Shown: positions 15,049 to 23,238, counted from the stretch's first letter. The stretch is DNA of 64,000 bases from Nitrospirota bacterium (GCA_016219645.1 JACRLR010000020.1:169147-233146); one strand, 5' to 3'. Notes: generated by a model not told the origin, from the letters alone. Translations and numbers: made by a program.

Positions 15049-17079
15049 TTAGTAGGTAAGCTTCACGCCGCCATACACCGACCGGATGGGCATGCCAAAG
15101 TAAAGGATTTCCTCATACTTTTCGTTCAAGAGGTTGTCGACCCGCCCAAAGACCTGCCAGTTATTTGTAACATCATAGGTCCCTGAAACATTGATGACTC
15201 CAAAGGACCCTTGCCGTTGACTCGGCGTGTTAGCGGCATCGTTGTTGCGTGCCCCCACGAATCGATAATCCACGTTGATTCGGACAGGATCGATCGGCTG
15301 GTAGGTCATGCCAAGGGTCGCCTGATCATAGGGCCATCGCGGAAGCCTAGTGTTTTCTGGACGGCCTGGCAGGCCATACGCTCTTGTCACCGTCATCGTA
15401 TACTGTCCACGAAAATCAAGCCCCTTGATGAGTTCATACTTAAAACTTATTTCCCATCCTTCCGTCTTTGCCGATGCGATATTGGTGGGACAGAATCCGA
15501 AAGAAGATGATGGGCAATCGGGACTAGGGACCGACAGAAACGTGATTAGATTATCAAAGTGATTCCAGAAATACCCGACACTCAGCTTCAGCTTGTCCCG
15601 AAACAGGCTCTGATCGACTCCCACATCAGCACTCTTGCTCTTTTCCGCCTGGAGATTCGGATTCCCAAACCCTTGGAAGAAGAGATCATTCAGCGTGGGT
15701 GCCTTGAAGCCAGTCCCATAACTCGCACGAATCTTTGTGCCAGTTTCTTTGTGCAAGTAACCGCCAGTCAGGCGATAGGTTGTCGCATCTCCAAAAACAT
15801 TATAACTATCCTGGCGAACTCCTCCCGTAAACAAGACGCGATCGAACAGATTGACTTGCGCTTGAGCGAAGCCAGCATTCGATGTGAGCAGCCTATTGGG
15901 TGACGCAGAGCCATAAAATCCAGAGGCATCGCCTTGCTCTTGACGAAATTGATAGCCAGCCGTGAGAAGCACCTCCTTCCTTACTTGAAAATTGTGCTGC
16001 CATTCCAGCCGCTGGTTAAGGATGTCTAGATTTGTCGAAAATGGGGTGAAGCACGTATCGAAATTAGGAAAACAGGACGTGGGGCTGGCGGTGATGTTCT
16101 GCCCTGTATTAACATTGTATCCGGCGGTCCCACTGTTGGCGGTTAATTGTTCATTCGCCTGTGCGAGTGTGAGCTTCTGGTTCCACCACGACGTAATCGG
16201 CTGGTCATAGGTTGCACTGAGAATCAGGTTCCGATTCGTCTGTTTTGCTCCAAATACGTCTGCCGGCGCACCACTGTCTGCAAACCCGTCGAAGTTGAGA
16301 TCAGAGTTATACCAGCGAATATTGAACTCCAGGCGCCCATCCCTCGGCAACGAAATGCCGAGCTTTCCTGAGGCTTGCCAGTTACGGAATCCGTCTCGCT
16401 CATATGCTCCACGTCGATAATTGATCGCGGAAAAGCTGCTGGTGTCCCAGCGAGAGAGCGAGGCAGAAATGTCAACGATCCCTTTACTACCGGACGCCTG
16501 GACACCTTCACGGATGGAGGCAAATGAACCATATTCAACGAAGGCACTTGATGTGAACTTGTCAGTTCCCCTCTTGGTATAGATATTGATGACTCCGCCG
16601 ATCGCATCTGACCCGTACAACATACTCTGGGCTCCGCGAAGGATTTCAATTCGATCGATATTCTCCGTCGTCAGATTCGCAAAGTCATAGACACCGGTCG
16701 TCGGACTGTTCACGATCACACCATCGATCAACACCATAGTATGTTTGGCAGCAGCTCCGCGCATTTTCACAGAGGCTTCCGTGCCAGGACCGCCGCTTGA
16801 TGTGGCGAACAGACCCTCTGCAAGGCGCAACGCATCGATAACGGTCTTGATTTTTTTTCGTTCAAGTTCTTCTCCCTTAATGACCTCAACCGCGCTGGTC
16901 ACATGAGAGACTGACATCGGAGTCTTGGTCGCGCTGACCACAACCTCGCGGGTTTCGATGACATCCGTTTGTTCAGCTGATGCCACTTCGATCTCCGGGG
17001 CAGCATGGGCGGGATAGCACAATGCAAACAGAGGAAGTAGACACCACCAGGCACGACAAGAACGAACCAACCACGGCAT
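15049..17079 (-). CDS. btuB: TonB-dependent vitamin B12 receptor
   Basis: Outer-membrane corrinoid importer. Residues 1-26 are a signal peptide (LLPLFALCYPAHA). A TonB-box-like REVVVSATKTP follows, then the plug domain with IDALRLAEGL, TMVLIDGVIVNS and EILRGAQSMLYGSDAIGGVI. The rest is a beta-barrel of alternating aromatic strands, ending in the canonical YGGVKLTY with a terminal aromatic residue. Length of 676 is slightly more than the E. coli protein. A cobalamin riboswitch lies immediately upstream, and the Shine-Dalgarno AGGGAGG (17086-17092) can be paired away in the hairpin at 17089-17105. Confidence 0.93.
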   Translation of the reverse strand: MPWLVRSCRAWWCLLPLFALCYPAHAAPEIEVASAEQTDVIETREVVVSATKTPMSVSHVTSAVEVIKGEELERKKIKTVIDALRLAEGLFATSSGGPGTEASVKMRGAAAKHTMVLIDGVIVNSPTTGVYDFANLTTENIDRIEILRGAQSMLYGSDAIGGVINIYTKRGTDKFTSSAFVEYGSFASIREGVQASGSKGIVDISASLSRWDTSSFSAINYRRGAYERDGFRNWQASGKLGISLPRDGRLEFNIRWYNSDLNFDGFADSGAPADVFGAKQTNRNLILSATYDQPITSWWNQKLTLAQANEQLTANSGTAGYNVNTGQNITASPTSCFPNFDTCFTPFSTNLDILNQRLEWQHNFQVRKEVLLTAGYQFRQEQGDASGFYGSASPNRLLTSNAGFAQAQVNLFDRVLFTGGVRQDSYNVFGDATTYRLTGGYLHKETGTKIRASYGTGFKAPTLNDLFFQGFGNPNLQAEKSKSADVGVDQSLFRDKLKLSVGYFWNHFDNLITFLSVPSPDCPSSSFGFCPTNIASAKTEGWEISFKYELIKGLDFRGQYTMTVTRAYGLPGRPENTRLPRWPYDQATLGMTYQPIDPVRINVDYRFVGARNNDAANTPSQRQGSFGVINVSGTYDVTNNWQVFGRVDNLLNEKYEEILYFGMPIRSVYGGVKLTY

Positions 17080-17088
17080 GACGAACCT

Positions 17089-17121
17089 CCCTTGTGCTCG
17101 AAGGGTTGAGTCGAATCAACC
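17089..17121 (-). promoter_or_regulatory. btuB riboswitch expression platform, translational type
   Basis: On the transcript strand GGTTGA-TTCGAC-TCAACC can form a hairpin (17104-17121), directly followed by CCCTT-cgagcac-AAGGG (17089-17105), which pairs with part of the AGGGAGG ribosome-binding site of btuB. No T run follows, so control of translation initiation is more likely than termination. The pairings are visible; the switching is inferred. Confidence 0.6.
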
Positions 17122-17266
17122 GCGGGATGGGTCTCCTGACTTGCGGATCGTTGTTCCCCTGCGCCTTCCCATGTGCTGATGCACACAGTGGCACGATGCA
17201 GAGTTACTCCCCGCTTACAGTGGCGGCACCGTGATGGACTTGCACCATCTTCCCCGTCACCCGCGT
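17121..17266 (-). ncRNA. Cobalamin riboswitch upstream of btuB
   Basis: The transcript strand contains GGGGAAGATGGTGCAAGTCC, CGGTGCCGCCACTGTAAGCG, then TGGGAAGGCGC and the B12 box AAGTCAGGAGACCCATC, in family order. A closing stem joins CGCGGGTG (17258-17265) with CATCCCGCG near 17121-17128. The peripheral stem before TGGGAAGG is short (TGTGTGC-atca-GCACA). This is a class I adenosylcobalamin-type aptamer. It should control btuB and the long biosynthesis operon behind it. Confidence 0.92.
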
Positions 17267-17424
17267 TGCTTCTTCAAAACGCCCTTTCTGAAAAGTTGAC
17301 CGCCCCCTTAACGCAGCACAGCCGGACCGGGGACATGACCCTGGCTGCCAATTTTCTTCACGCCTCTTGACCGATACCAATGAGAAGGGCTGTCTCTTGC
17401 GCCTGTTGCAGACAGCTCGCTGCA

Positions 17425-18198
17425 TTATCTTGCTTTCACGTACTCTGCCTGAAAGCCGGCGGATCGCGGCTTCATGCTGCTGAAATCCCAGTCAACCGTC
17501 AGAATGACCGACTGGTCCGAGGTATGAGACAAGACTCGCTCCCCATTTGCAACTACGAGGCTTGGAGCCTTCCAAAACTCGAGTGTGCGCTCGGCCCCAG
17601 TTCGATTGCAGACGATCAGAGGAAGGCCGGTTTCGTGCGTGCGAGCCTCCCACTCCCCGTTCGGACCGTGGATGCCCGGCCCCCATGAGGCTGGCGATAC
17701 ATAGATCTGTGCCCCGCCAAATCTCAACGCCCTGGCGATGTTTTGCGTATAAGCATCGCTACACACGAGAATCCCGACTTTGATGCCATCGCACTCAATT
17801 GGGACGGCGTCGTCCCCTGGACTGGACCACGACAAGGAGTCGCTCGCGACATTGAGCTTGCGATGGCGGCCGATGATTTCCCCATGAGTGTTGATCACGA
17901 ATACCGAATTGTAGAGTCGACTCCCATCGCGCTCAGGACATCCGATGAACAATGTGCATTGCAGCTCTTTCACTAACCGGCACATGCGTTGCATCCATGG
18001 ATCCGGCTGGGGCTTGATCCAGTCGACCCCAATCAATCGAGGGAACTGGAGGCCGCATACGGCCAGTTCCGGTGTGACGATCCACCTCGCCCTGACGGCG
18101 GCGGCTCGCTTGATCGCTTCGACAATCACGTATTGATTGTGCTCGACGGCTCCAGGAATCGTCTCAAGATGCAAGAGCGCAATTCTGCCAGTCCTCAT
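17425..18198 (-). CDS. Nitrilase-superfamily carbon-nitrogen hydrolase
   Basis: A 257-residue amidase-like enzyme with the three catalytic residues in place: Glu in TPELAVCG (about residue 44), Lys in RHRKLNV (about residue 113) and Cys in ILVCSDAYTQ (about residue 147). The strand and loop order matches nitrilase-family omega-amidases or N-carbamoyl hydrolases; the substrate cannot be read. It begins 1 bp after btuD, so it is the last gene of the riboswitch-controlled btuF-btuC-btuD operon. This suggests an amide-hydrolysing role linked to corrinoid uptake, but that is position-based only. A 7-bp stem (GCTGTCT/AGACAGC, about 17391-17418) follows the stop and could be a weak terminator. Confidence 0.85.
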   Translation of the reverse strand: MRTGRIALLHLETIPGAVEHNQYVIVEAIKRAAAVRARWIVTPELAVCGLQFPRLIGVDWIKPQPDPWMQRMCRLVKELQCTLFIGCPERDGSRLYNSVFVINTHGEIIGRHRKLNVASDSLSWSSPGDDAVPIECDGIKVGILVCSDAYTQNIARALRFGGAQIYVSPASWGPGIHGPNGEWEARTHETGLPLIVCNRTGAERTLEFWKAPSLVVANGERVLSHTSDQSVILTVDWDFSSMKPRSAGFQAEYVKAR

Positions 18199-18199
18199 A

Positions 18200-19054
18200 T
18201 CACACCATGTTCATCGGCATTGTCACACGCGGCCGGCCTGTCTGGGGATGGGCATCTACAACCACGTCGCACCCGTACACTATCCGAAGCACCTCCGGGC
18301 GAATGGTCTCTTCAGGCGAACCAATACGGCAGAGCTGGCCTTCCTTGAGCATCAGCACACGATCACAATACTGGCTTGCGACATTCAGATCGTGCGACAC
18401 CAAGACGACTGTCAATTGCCGTTCAGCCCTTAGTCTTGCGACGAGCGAACAAATCTCAATCTGGTGGTTGATGTCGAGAAAGGCCGTCGGTTCATCGAGC
18501 AACAGAATTTTCGGCTCCTGAGCCAGCGCTCTGGCAATCACGACTCGCTGCCGTTCGCCCCCGGATAAGTCGGACACCAACCGATCGGCCAGCGACACAA
18601 CATCGGTATCGACCATGGCTTGGTGTGCAGAAGCAAGATCGCTCGCAGTCTCAACTCCGATTCCCATGCTCCACCAACGGACCGTCCGATGCGGAAACCG
18701 TCCCATTAACACAGTCTCAGCCACGGTAAACGGAAAGACTTGCGCATATTCTTGCGGTACCACCGCAACCAACCGGGCAATGTCGGCCTGGCTCCGTTTC
18801 TGAAGCGAAGTCCCACCCAGCAGGACATCCCCTTCCCCGACCGGCAGGAGTCCGGACAGAATTTTCAACAACGACGACTTCCCTGACCCGTTCGGCCCCA
18901 CGATACCGAGGATTTCTCCGGCATCGACATGGAAGGAGAGATGGTCCAGCGTCCACATTCTCCCTCGACCTTCCATAGTGGAATAGCGGAACGACAGACC
19001 TTCAACTTCGATGGCAGGGCCGTCTACTGGCAACAAGGGACTTGTTCTTCCCAT
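18200..19054 (-). CDS. btuD: Corrinoid ABC transporter ATPase
   Basis: Cytoplasmic ATPase of the BtuCDF importer. Walker A GPNGSGKSSLLKILSGL, Q-loop in VVPQEYAQVFPF, ABC signature DLSGGERQRVVIARAL, Walker B ILLLDEPTAFLD and switch His in VLVSHDLNVA. The start at 19054 (MGRTSPLLPV) begins 16 bp after the btuC stop and just before the conserved IEVEGLSFRYS. A GTG at 19067-19069 is an alternative, and the frame is open to 19126 within btuC. Neighbours btuC and btuF make the assignment to corrinoids stronger than the domain alone. Confidence 0.92.
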   Translation of the reverse strand: MGRTSPLLPVDGPAIEVEGLSFRYSTMEGRGRMWTLDHLSFHVDAGEILGIVGPNGSGKSSLLKILSGLLPVGEGDVLLGGTSLQKRSQADIARLVAVVPQEYAQVFPFTVAETVLMGRFPHRTVRWWSMGIGVETASDLASAHQAMVDTDVVSLADRLVSDLSGGERQRVVIARALAQEPKILLLDEPTAFLDINHQIEICSLVARLRAERQLTVVLVSHDLNVASQYCDRVLMLKEGQLCRIGSPEETIRPEVLRIVYGCDVVVDAHPQTGRPRVTMPMNMV

Positions 19055-19070
19055 CGTATGGGTCGTCACT

Positions 19071-20147
19071 TCACAGCATCCGATCTTTTCGCCACAGGAG
19101 GAGATAGAGGAAGAACGGACCACCAACGAGCGCCGTCACAATCCCCACAGGGATTTCAGCCGGCGCCATGATCGTTCGGGCTATCGTGTCGGCCAAAGCG
19201 AGAAACATGCCCCCGACGAGCGCCGAAGCGGGAAGCAGCAACCGGTGGTCCGATCCGATGAGCAGGCGCACCGCATGAGGAACGACCATGCCGACGAATC
19301 CGATCATGCCGCTCACCGACACAATCGCGCCGGTCAGAAGCGCCGTCAGAGCGAAGAGATGTTTCTTGACCCCCTCAGTCTCCACACCGAGAGAACGGGC
19401 AGTTTCCTCTCCCAGGGTCAACACATTTAAGAGCTGCGCTTTATGCATCAGGACCGCGAGCACGAACAGGACGTACAGGAGAAATATGCCCAGCGCCGGA
19501 TAGCCAGGTGCGGTCAGCGACCCCATTAACCATGCCATCAATCCCGCCGATCGATTCGGTTCCATGATCGAGGTGATGAACATGATGAACGCCGTCAAAA
19601 TGGCATTCAGAATGACACCAGCCAGCAATAAGCTATGAATCGGCAGGCGGCTTTTCGACTGCGCCAAGCGATAGATCAGGATAAGCGCCAGGAGGCCCCC
19701 GGCAAACCCGAACAGCGGCAGCAGAGGGAAGAGCAGGAAGGTGGAGCCGATCCCGAACAGCATGGCCATTGAGACACCGAGCGCAGAGCCGCTCGATACG
19801 CCCAGCACATAGGGATCGGCGAGAGGATTTCTTAGCAACGCTTGAAGCGTCACACCAACCGCCGCCAAACTCCCTCCCACGAGAAAACCCATGAGCACTC
19901 GGGGAAACCGAATTTGTACCAGAATGATCTCGGATGTCTCTGAGCCCGGTGAACCGGCCAGATCTCCACGAAACAGATGCATGATTGCCGGCACAACGTT
20001 GCCGATATTCACTGACGTCGCACCAAACTGCAGACAGAGCACCAGGACAGCCATACAGGCCAGCAGCAGCCCGCCGACCACCGTGATCCATCGATGGAGG
20101 GTCAGCACCGAACCGGCATGGGTCCATGATGAAACGATATGTGCCAT
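19071..20147 (-). CDS. btuC: Corrinoid ABC transporter permease
   Basis: A FecCD/BtuC-family inner-membrane permease with about ten hydrophobic helices in 358 residues. Family motifs: RFPRVLMGFLVGGSLAAVGVTLQALLRNPLADP split over residues 80-112, PYVLGVSSGSALG, and the coupling region GEETARSLGV before a C-terminal GMIGFVGMVVPH and AEIPVGIVTALVGGPFFLYL. It lies 12 bp after btuF. It should pair with BtuD and receive substrate from BtuF. Confidence 0.94.
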   Translation of the reverse strand: MAHIVSSWTHAGSVLTLHRWITVVGGLLLACMAVLVLCLQFGATSVNIGNVVPAIMHLFRGDLAGSPGSETSEIILVQIRFPRVLMGFLVGGSLAAVGVTLQALLRNPLADPYVLGVSSGSALGVSMAMLFGIGSTFLLFPLLPLFGFAGGLLALILIYRLAQSKSRLPIHSLLLAGVILNAILTAFIMFITSIMEPNRSAGLMAWLMGSLTAPGYPALGIFLLYVLFVLAVLMHKAQLLNVLTLGEETARSLGVETEGVKKHLFALTALLTGAIVSVSGMIGFVGMVVPHAVRLLIGSDHRLLLPASALVGGMFLALADTIARTIMAPAEIPVGIVTALVGGPFFLYLLLWRKDRML

Positions 20148-20159
20148 AGGCTGATCGGG

Positions 20160-21164
20160 TTATCGTTCGGATCGGCTATCGGGCGAACTGTCGGAGTGTA
20201 AAATATTTGCGAGCGATTCAAGTCCCTTGGCGATGCGCGGACCAGGCCGGTTGAGCCAATCGGCAGAGATCTGATGAAGCCTGCCACGCTTGACCGCCGT
20301 CATCGTTGACCACTGACGCCAGGTCTGTTGCTCACTTTCTGAGATGCCTTCCGCCTTGCCGACAGGAAACACCAGTACTTCCGGATCCTCCCGGAGCACA
20401 GCCTCCAGGCTGAGTCGTGGATAGGGGGTTGTGCTCTTTGCGGCAATATTAATTCCTCCAGCCATCCCAATCAGCTGATCGATAAAGCTTCCTGGCCCGA
20501 CAGTGATCAAGGGCTGGCTATTCAACACATAGAGCACCCGCACCCGGGGCATTCCTTGAATGCGCTGTTGGATCGCCGCTACCTGCTGCCTGAGCTGCAT
20601 GGCCACTGCATCGGCTTTTGACGATCGCCCGACGATACGTCCTAGTGTCTGGATGTGGACAAAGATCCCCTCGACATTCTTATCCCCCAAAATAAACACC
20701 GGTATGTTCAGCTGTTCGAGTTTGGCAATGATATCAGGCTTAAGGAAATCGTTAGGCGCCACCACCAGATCCGGTTGGAGTGCCACCAACATTTCCATAT
20801 TTGGATTGGAGTAACCCAGCTTCGGCTTCTCACCGGCCTCCGGCGGATAGTCGCAAAAGTCTGTGACTCCGACAAGCTGATCTCCAGCTTCCATCGCAAA
20901 CAACATCTCGGTAATGCTGGGCGCCAGTGAGACGATCCTGGCGGGAGGCCTGGCAAAATACATGCGTCGACCGGCATCATCGACATAGGCCTGCGCCGAT
21001 ACGTGCGCCATGAAGGGCATGCCGGTCAAAATTCCCTGTTGCCGTCGTTTCATGTTCGACATCTCATCATCATGGGCAGCCGGCGCAGGCTGTATTGGAA
21101 GCAGCACGATGGCTCCGAGCAGGAACCCCATCCATCGGCTCGTGAGGAAGATGCCGGAGGCCAT
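20160..21164 (-). CDS. btuF: Periplasmic corrinoid-binding protein
   Basis: Solute-binding protein of the BtuCDF importer. Residues 1-30 form a signal peptide (MGFLLGAIVLLPIQPAPAA after a short N-region). The class III binding fold shows ARIVSLAPSITEMLFAM, GVTDFCDYPPEA, LVALQPDLVVAPN, GSFIDQLIGMAGGINIA and PRLSLEAVLREDPEVLVFP. The ATG at 21162-21164 directly follows the T run of the attenuator, and the only nearby SD-like GAGG is in the terminator's 3' arm. Antitermination could therefore also expose the ribosome site. An ATG eleven codons in is an alternative start. Confidence 0.92.
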   Translation of the reverse strand: MASGIFLTSRWMGFLLGAIVLLPIQPAPAAHDDEMSNMKRRQQGILTGMPFMAHVSAQAYVDDAGRRMYFARPPARIVSLAPSITEMLFAMEAGDQLVGVTDFCDYPPEAGEKPKLGYSNPNMEMLVALQPDLVVAPNDFLKPDIIAKLEQLNIPVFILGDKNVEGIFVHIQTLGRIVGRSSKADAVAMQLRQQVAAIQQRIQGMPRVRVLYVLNSQPLITVGPGSFIDQLIGMAGGINIAAKSTTPYPRLSLEAVLREDPEVLVFPVGKAEGISESEQQTWRQWSTMTAVKRGRLHQISADWLNRPGPRIAKGLESLANILHSDSSPDSRSER

Positions 21165-21220
21165 AAAAAAATCCTCAAGGCCTGGGAAGACCCTGAGGAT
21201 TGCTCCCGCAATTCATCCTC
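21164..21220 (-). terminator. Riboswitch attenuator: terminator and competing antiterminator
   Basis: On the transcript strand AATCCTCA (21194-21201) pairs with TGAGGATT (21170-21177), and a run of T follows (21165-21170): a rho-independent terminator just before btuF. The same AATCCTC can instead pair with upstream GAGG...ATTGC (21195-21220, GAGGATGAATTGC-GGGA-GCAATCCTC), giving an exclusive antiterminator. This is the layout of a transcriptional OFF riboswitch. Confidence 0.8.
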
Positions 21221-21257
21221 GCCAATTCCCCAGCCCACGAGGGAATATCGTTCAATT

Positions 21258-21486
21258 CTCCGGGGAGGTGTTCTGGCTCATGGCTCGTCCTACTCCCCGC
21301 GCCTTCCCATCCGAAGCGTGAAGCGTCGCTCGTCGTTCGTGAAGCGTCGCCGGAAACAGAGACCTTACGATATACGCTTCACGAGATACGTTTCACGCCC
21401 ACTGGACAGTGGCATTCGCGGGTTTCGTCCCCATTTACAGCGGCGGGACCGCGAGGGACTTGCACCCTCTTCCCACACCCAGGAGT
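21258..21486 (-). ncRNA. Cobalamin riboswitch upstream of btuF, with an enlarged arm
   Basis: The transcript strand shows TGGGAAGAGGGTGCAAGTCC, CGCGGTCCCGCCGCTGTAA, TGGGAAGGCGCGGGGAGTAG and a B12 box (ATGAGCCAGAACACC), closed by CTCCTGGG at the 5' end with CCCCGGAG at the 3' end. The core matches the class I cobalamin aptamer and aligns with the btuB copy. It is about 85 nt longer, because a nonamer-type repeat (21313-21397) fills the variable arm just before TGGGAAGG. Confidence 0.9.
21313..21397. repeat. GTGAAGCG-type inverted repeat inside riboswitch arm
   Basis: The plus strand has gaagcgtgaagcgtcg and gtgaagcgtcg, followed after a spacer by the inverse units atacgcttcacgagatacg and tttcacg. 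The same units occur at 23131-23197 and 24259-24290. Here the repeat lies between the conserved CCACTG and TGGGAAGG parts of the cobalamin aptamer and would form an extended hairpin. Confidence 0.8.
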
Positions 21487-21501
21487 CACAATGTTGGGAG
21501 C

Positions 21502-21531
21502 ACTCTAGGAGACCGCGAAGAAGCTTGTCAA
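21502..21531 (-). promoter_or_regulatory. Probable promoter of the btuFCD operon
   Basis: On the minus strand TTGACA (21526-21531), an 18-bp spacer and TAGAGT (21502-21507) form a good sigma-70-type promoter. The expected transcript start near 21495 is about 9 nt before the closing stem of the riboswitch. Confidence 0.65.
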
Positions 21532-21690
21532 GTTCATTAATGTCCGTCTCCTTCACAGCCTGCACAGGTTCTGCCAGGCCACGTCCGTATCCATCGGGAA
21601 AGGAGCGAAAGACAGAGGTTTTTCAGGCGACCTCACGGCATAGGCTTTGCTCAAACACAGCCGAATGCCGCAACGTCTCTTTACCGATCT

Positions 21691-23115
21691 ATGAAACATC
21701 TGGTCATCGGCATCGTCCTCATCTGGGCCATTTTTCAGCTTTCGAGCTTCATCTGGTCCTCTAAGGGGCAATCCCCCAGTCCTCTCTTTACCAGCCTGCT
21801 GGAACCTCCTCAGTATCGTCTTACCAACCCCTATGAAAACGGCTATTTCTACCTGCTTGGCTTTGCTGCGGAGGTTACGCTGGATCCAGCCAAGGTGGGT
21901 CATGAAATGTGGCTGGAAATCAACTCGGCTCACGGCTCAATCGATTTCGATTATGACAAGCCAGGTCGTTCGAGTTTACAGATTGAGGTTCCGACAGAGC
22001 AGATTCTTCCTTCCTGGAATTCCGAAAATCCGGTAGGCGGGTTCCACAATATGCACGCGCTCCAGACGCTGGGCAGTTACGATCATGTCCTATTAACGCG
22101 ATATGAACGTTGGCTCGCCATGCCTTTCGAGGATATGGGGTTCGGACACCGGGGTACACCCCGTTTTGTGGAGGTGTTCGTTGCGCACCGGCTCTACATC
22201 GCCGACGGGTTTTCTCGCCAGACAACTCTGGGCATGCAGCGGCTCAAGCAGGATATGCAGGTGTGGCGGAACATCCTTCGCGATGCGACAACCGTCAGCA
22301 CAAAAGTCATGGCGCAAATCGTGATCACCGACAATCTCCATTTTCTTTCAAATCTGCTATCACAGCGTACTGTTAACCAAGCTGTCTTGGCGATGGCCCC
22401 CAACATTGCCCCTCCCCTCACGACAGCAGAGGCATCACTCCAATGGCCGCTTCGGCATCAATTCTCACTCGGCGTCCATGACAATGAGTCCCGTACATTC
22501 GCCACGGAGAAGCAGACTCACTCCCTCAGTCCACAAGAACAGTGGCTGGCGCATACGGCTCGTCTACCAGAACAGGCCTTTCGCTTGATCTCGCATCCGC
22601 ACAGACGCTCATTCCTTGGAATCCCGCTACAGACGCGGGAAACCTGGGAAATGTATGCCACCTACTATGATGCGATGATCCATGCCACGGAAGCAGGCCA
22701 GAGCACCCTGCCAACGATTCACGAACTTGCGGGGACCTCACGCAATGGAATCCTGGAAAACTTCGTCAGCCCAAACTCCTTCGAACCGGACTGGGATCCC
22801 TTCCAATATCAGTTGAGAGAAACCGATGCCAGGCTGCGACTCGCTTCGCTGCAGGCTGTCCTGCAACGCCCAAGCCCGCAGTCCACGGTACCGAATCGAC
22901 TCGCTCAAGTTGGTTCGGGCTACTACGATCCCTTTAGTGGATTACCGATGTTGTGGAGCCAGACGCAACAAAAGATCTATAGCGTGGGAAAAGATCGATA
23001 CGACGATGGGGGCGATCCGACTTTCGATATCAGCGTACCAGCGATTGTCTCTCACAAGCCCGCGCCGAAAGAATCGCCAGCATCTGCCGCAACCCGCAGA
23101 ACAACCCTCCGCTAG
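21691..23115 (+). CDS. Unrecognised membrane-anchored or secreted protein
   Basis: A 474-residue protein of no family I can name. Residues 4-23 are a hydrophobic segment (VIGIVLIWAIFQLSSFIW), so it is anchored or exported. The body is soluble and His/Trp/Tyr-rich. Near the C-terminus the stretch YYDPFSGLPMLWSQTQQKIY, then SVGKDRYDDGGDP, resembles the DPF-G-P-x-x-YSVG-x-DG-DDGG motif seen at the ends of some pseudopilin-like or surface proteins. No Shine-Dalgarno is evident before the ATG. It is transcribed away from btuF and followed by repeats. The long uninterrupted frame and sensible composition support a real gene; function unknown. Confidence 0.75.
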   Translation: MKHLVIGIVLIWAIFQLSSFIWSSKGQSPSPLFTSLLEPPQYRLTNPYENGYFYLLGFAAEVTLDPAKVGHEMWLEINSAHGSIDFDYDKPGRSSLQIEVPTEQILPSWNSENPVGGFHNMHALQTLGSYDHVLLTRYERWLAMPFEDMGFGHRGTPRFVEVFVAHRLYIADGFSRQTTLGMQRLKQDMQVWRNILRDATTVSTKVMAQIVITDNLHFLSNLLSQRTVNQAVLAMAPNIAPPLTTAEASLQWPLRHQFSLGVHDNESRTFATEKQTHSLSPQEQWLAHTARLPEQAFRLISHPHRRSFLGIPLQTRETWEMYATYYDAMIHATEAGQSTLPTIHELAGTSRNGILENFVSPNSFEPDWDPFQYQLRETDARLRLASLQAVLQRPSPQSTVPNRLAQVGSGYYDPFSGLPMLWSQTQQKIYSVGKDRYDDGGDPTFDISVPAIVSHKPAPKESPASAATRRTTLR

Positions 23116-23130
23116 CCCGGCCCCGTTGTT

Positions 23131-23197
23131 CGTGAAACGTGAAGCGTGAAACGTCCTAGTCCAAAAACGAACGACGCTTCACGAAATACGCTTCACG
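23131..23197. repeat. GTGAAGCG-type inverted repeat
   Basis: CGTGAAACGTGAAGCGTGAA in direct nonamer-like units is followed by a short spacer and then ACGCTTCACGAAATACGCTT, the inverse units. It can form a long hairpin just after the unknown gene ending at 23115, where a transcription terminator or mRNA end structure would be expected. It is the same family as 21313-21397 and 24259-24290. Confidence 0.8.
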
Positions 23198-23210
23198 GAT
23201 TTCGAGCACG

Positions 23211-23238
23211 CTGGCGGACTTTTTTAGCATCCTGTTAG
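23211..23238. repeat. Isolated end of the CAGGATGCT element
   Basis: ctggcggacttttttagcat followed by cctgttag matches the right end of the element at 38285-38545 (ctggcggtctttttcagcat, then actgctag). No left end is seen close by, so it is probably a decayed copy. Confidence 0.55.
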
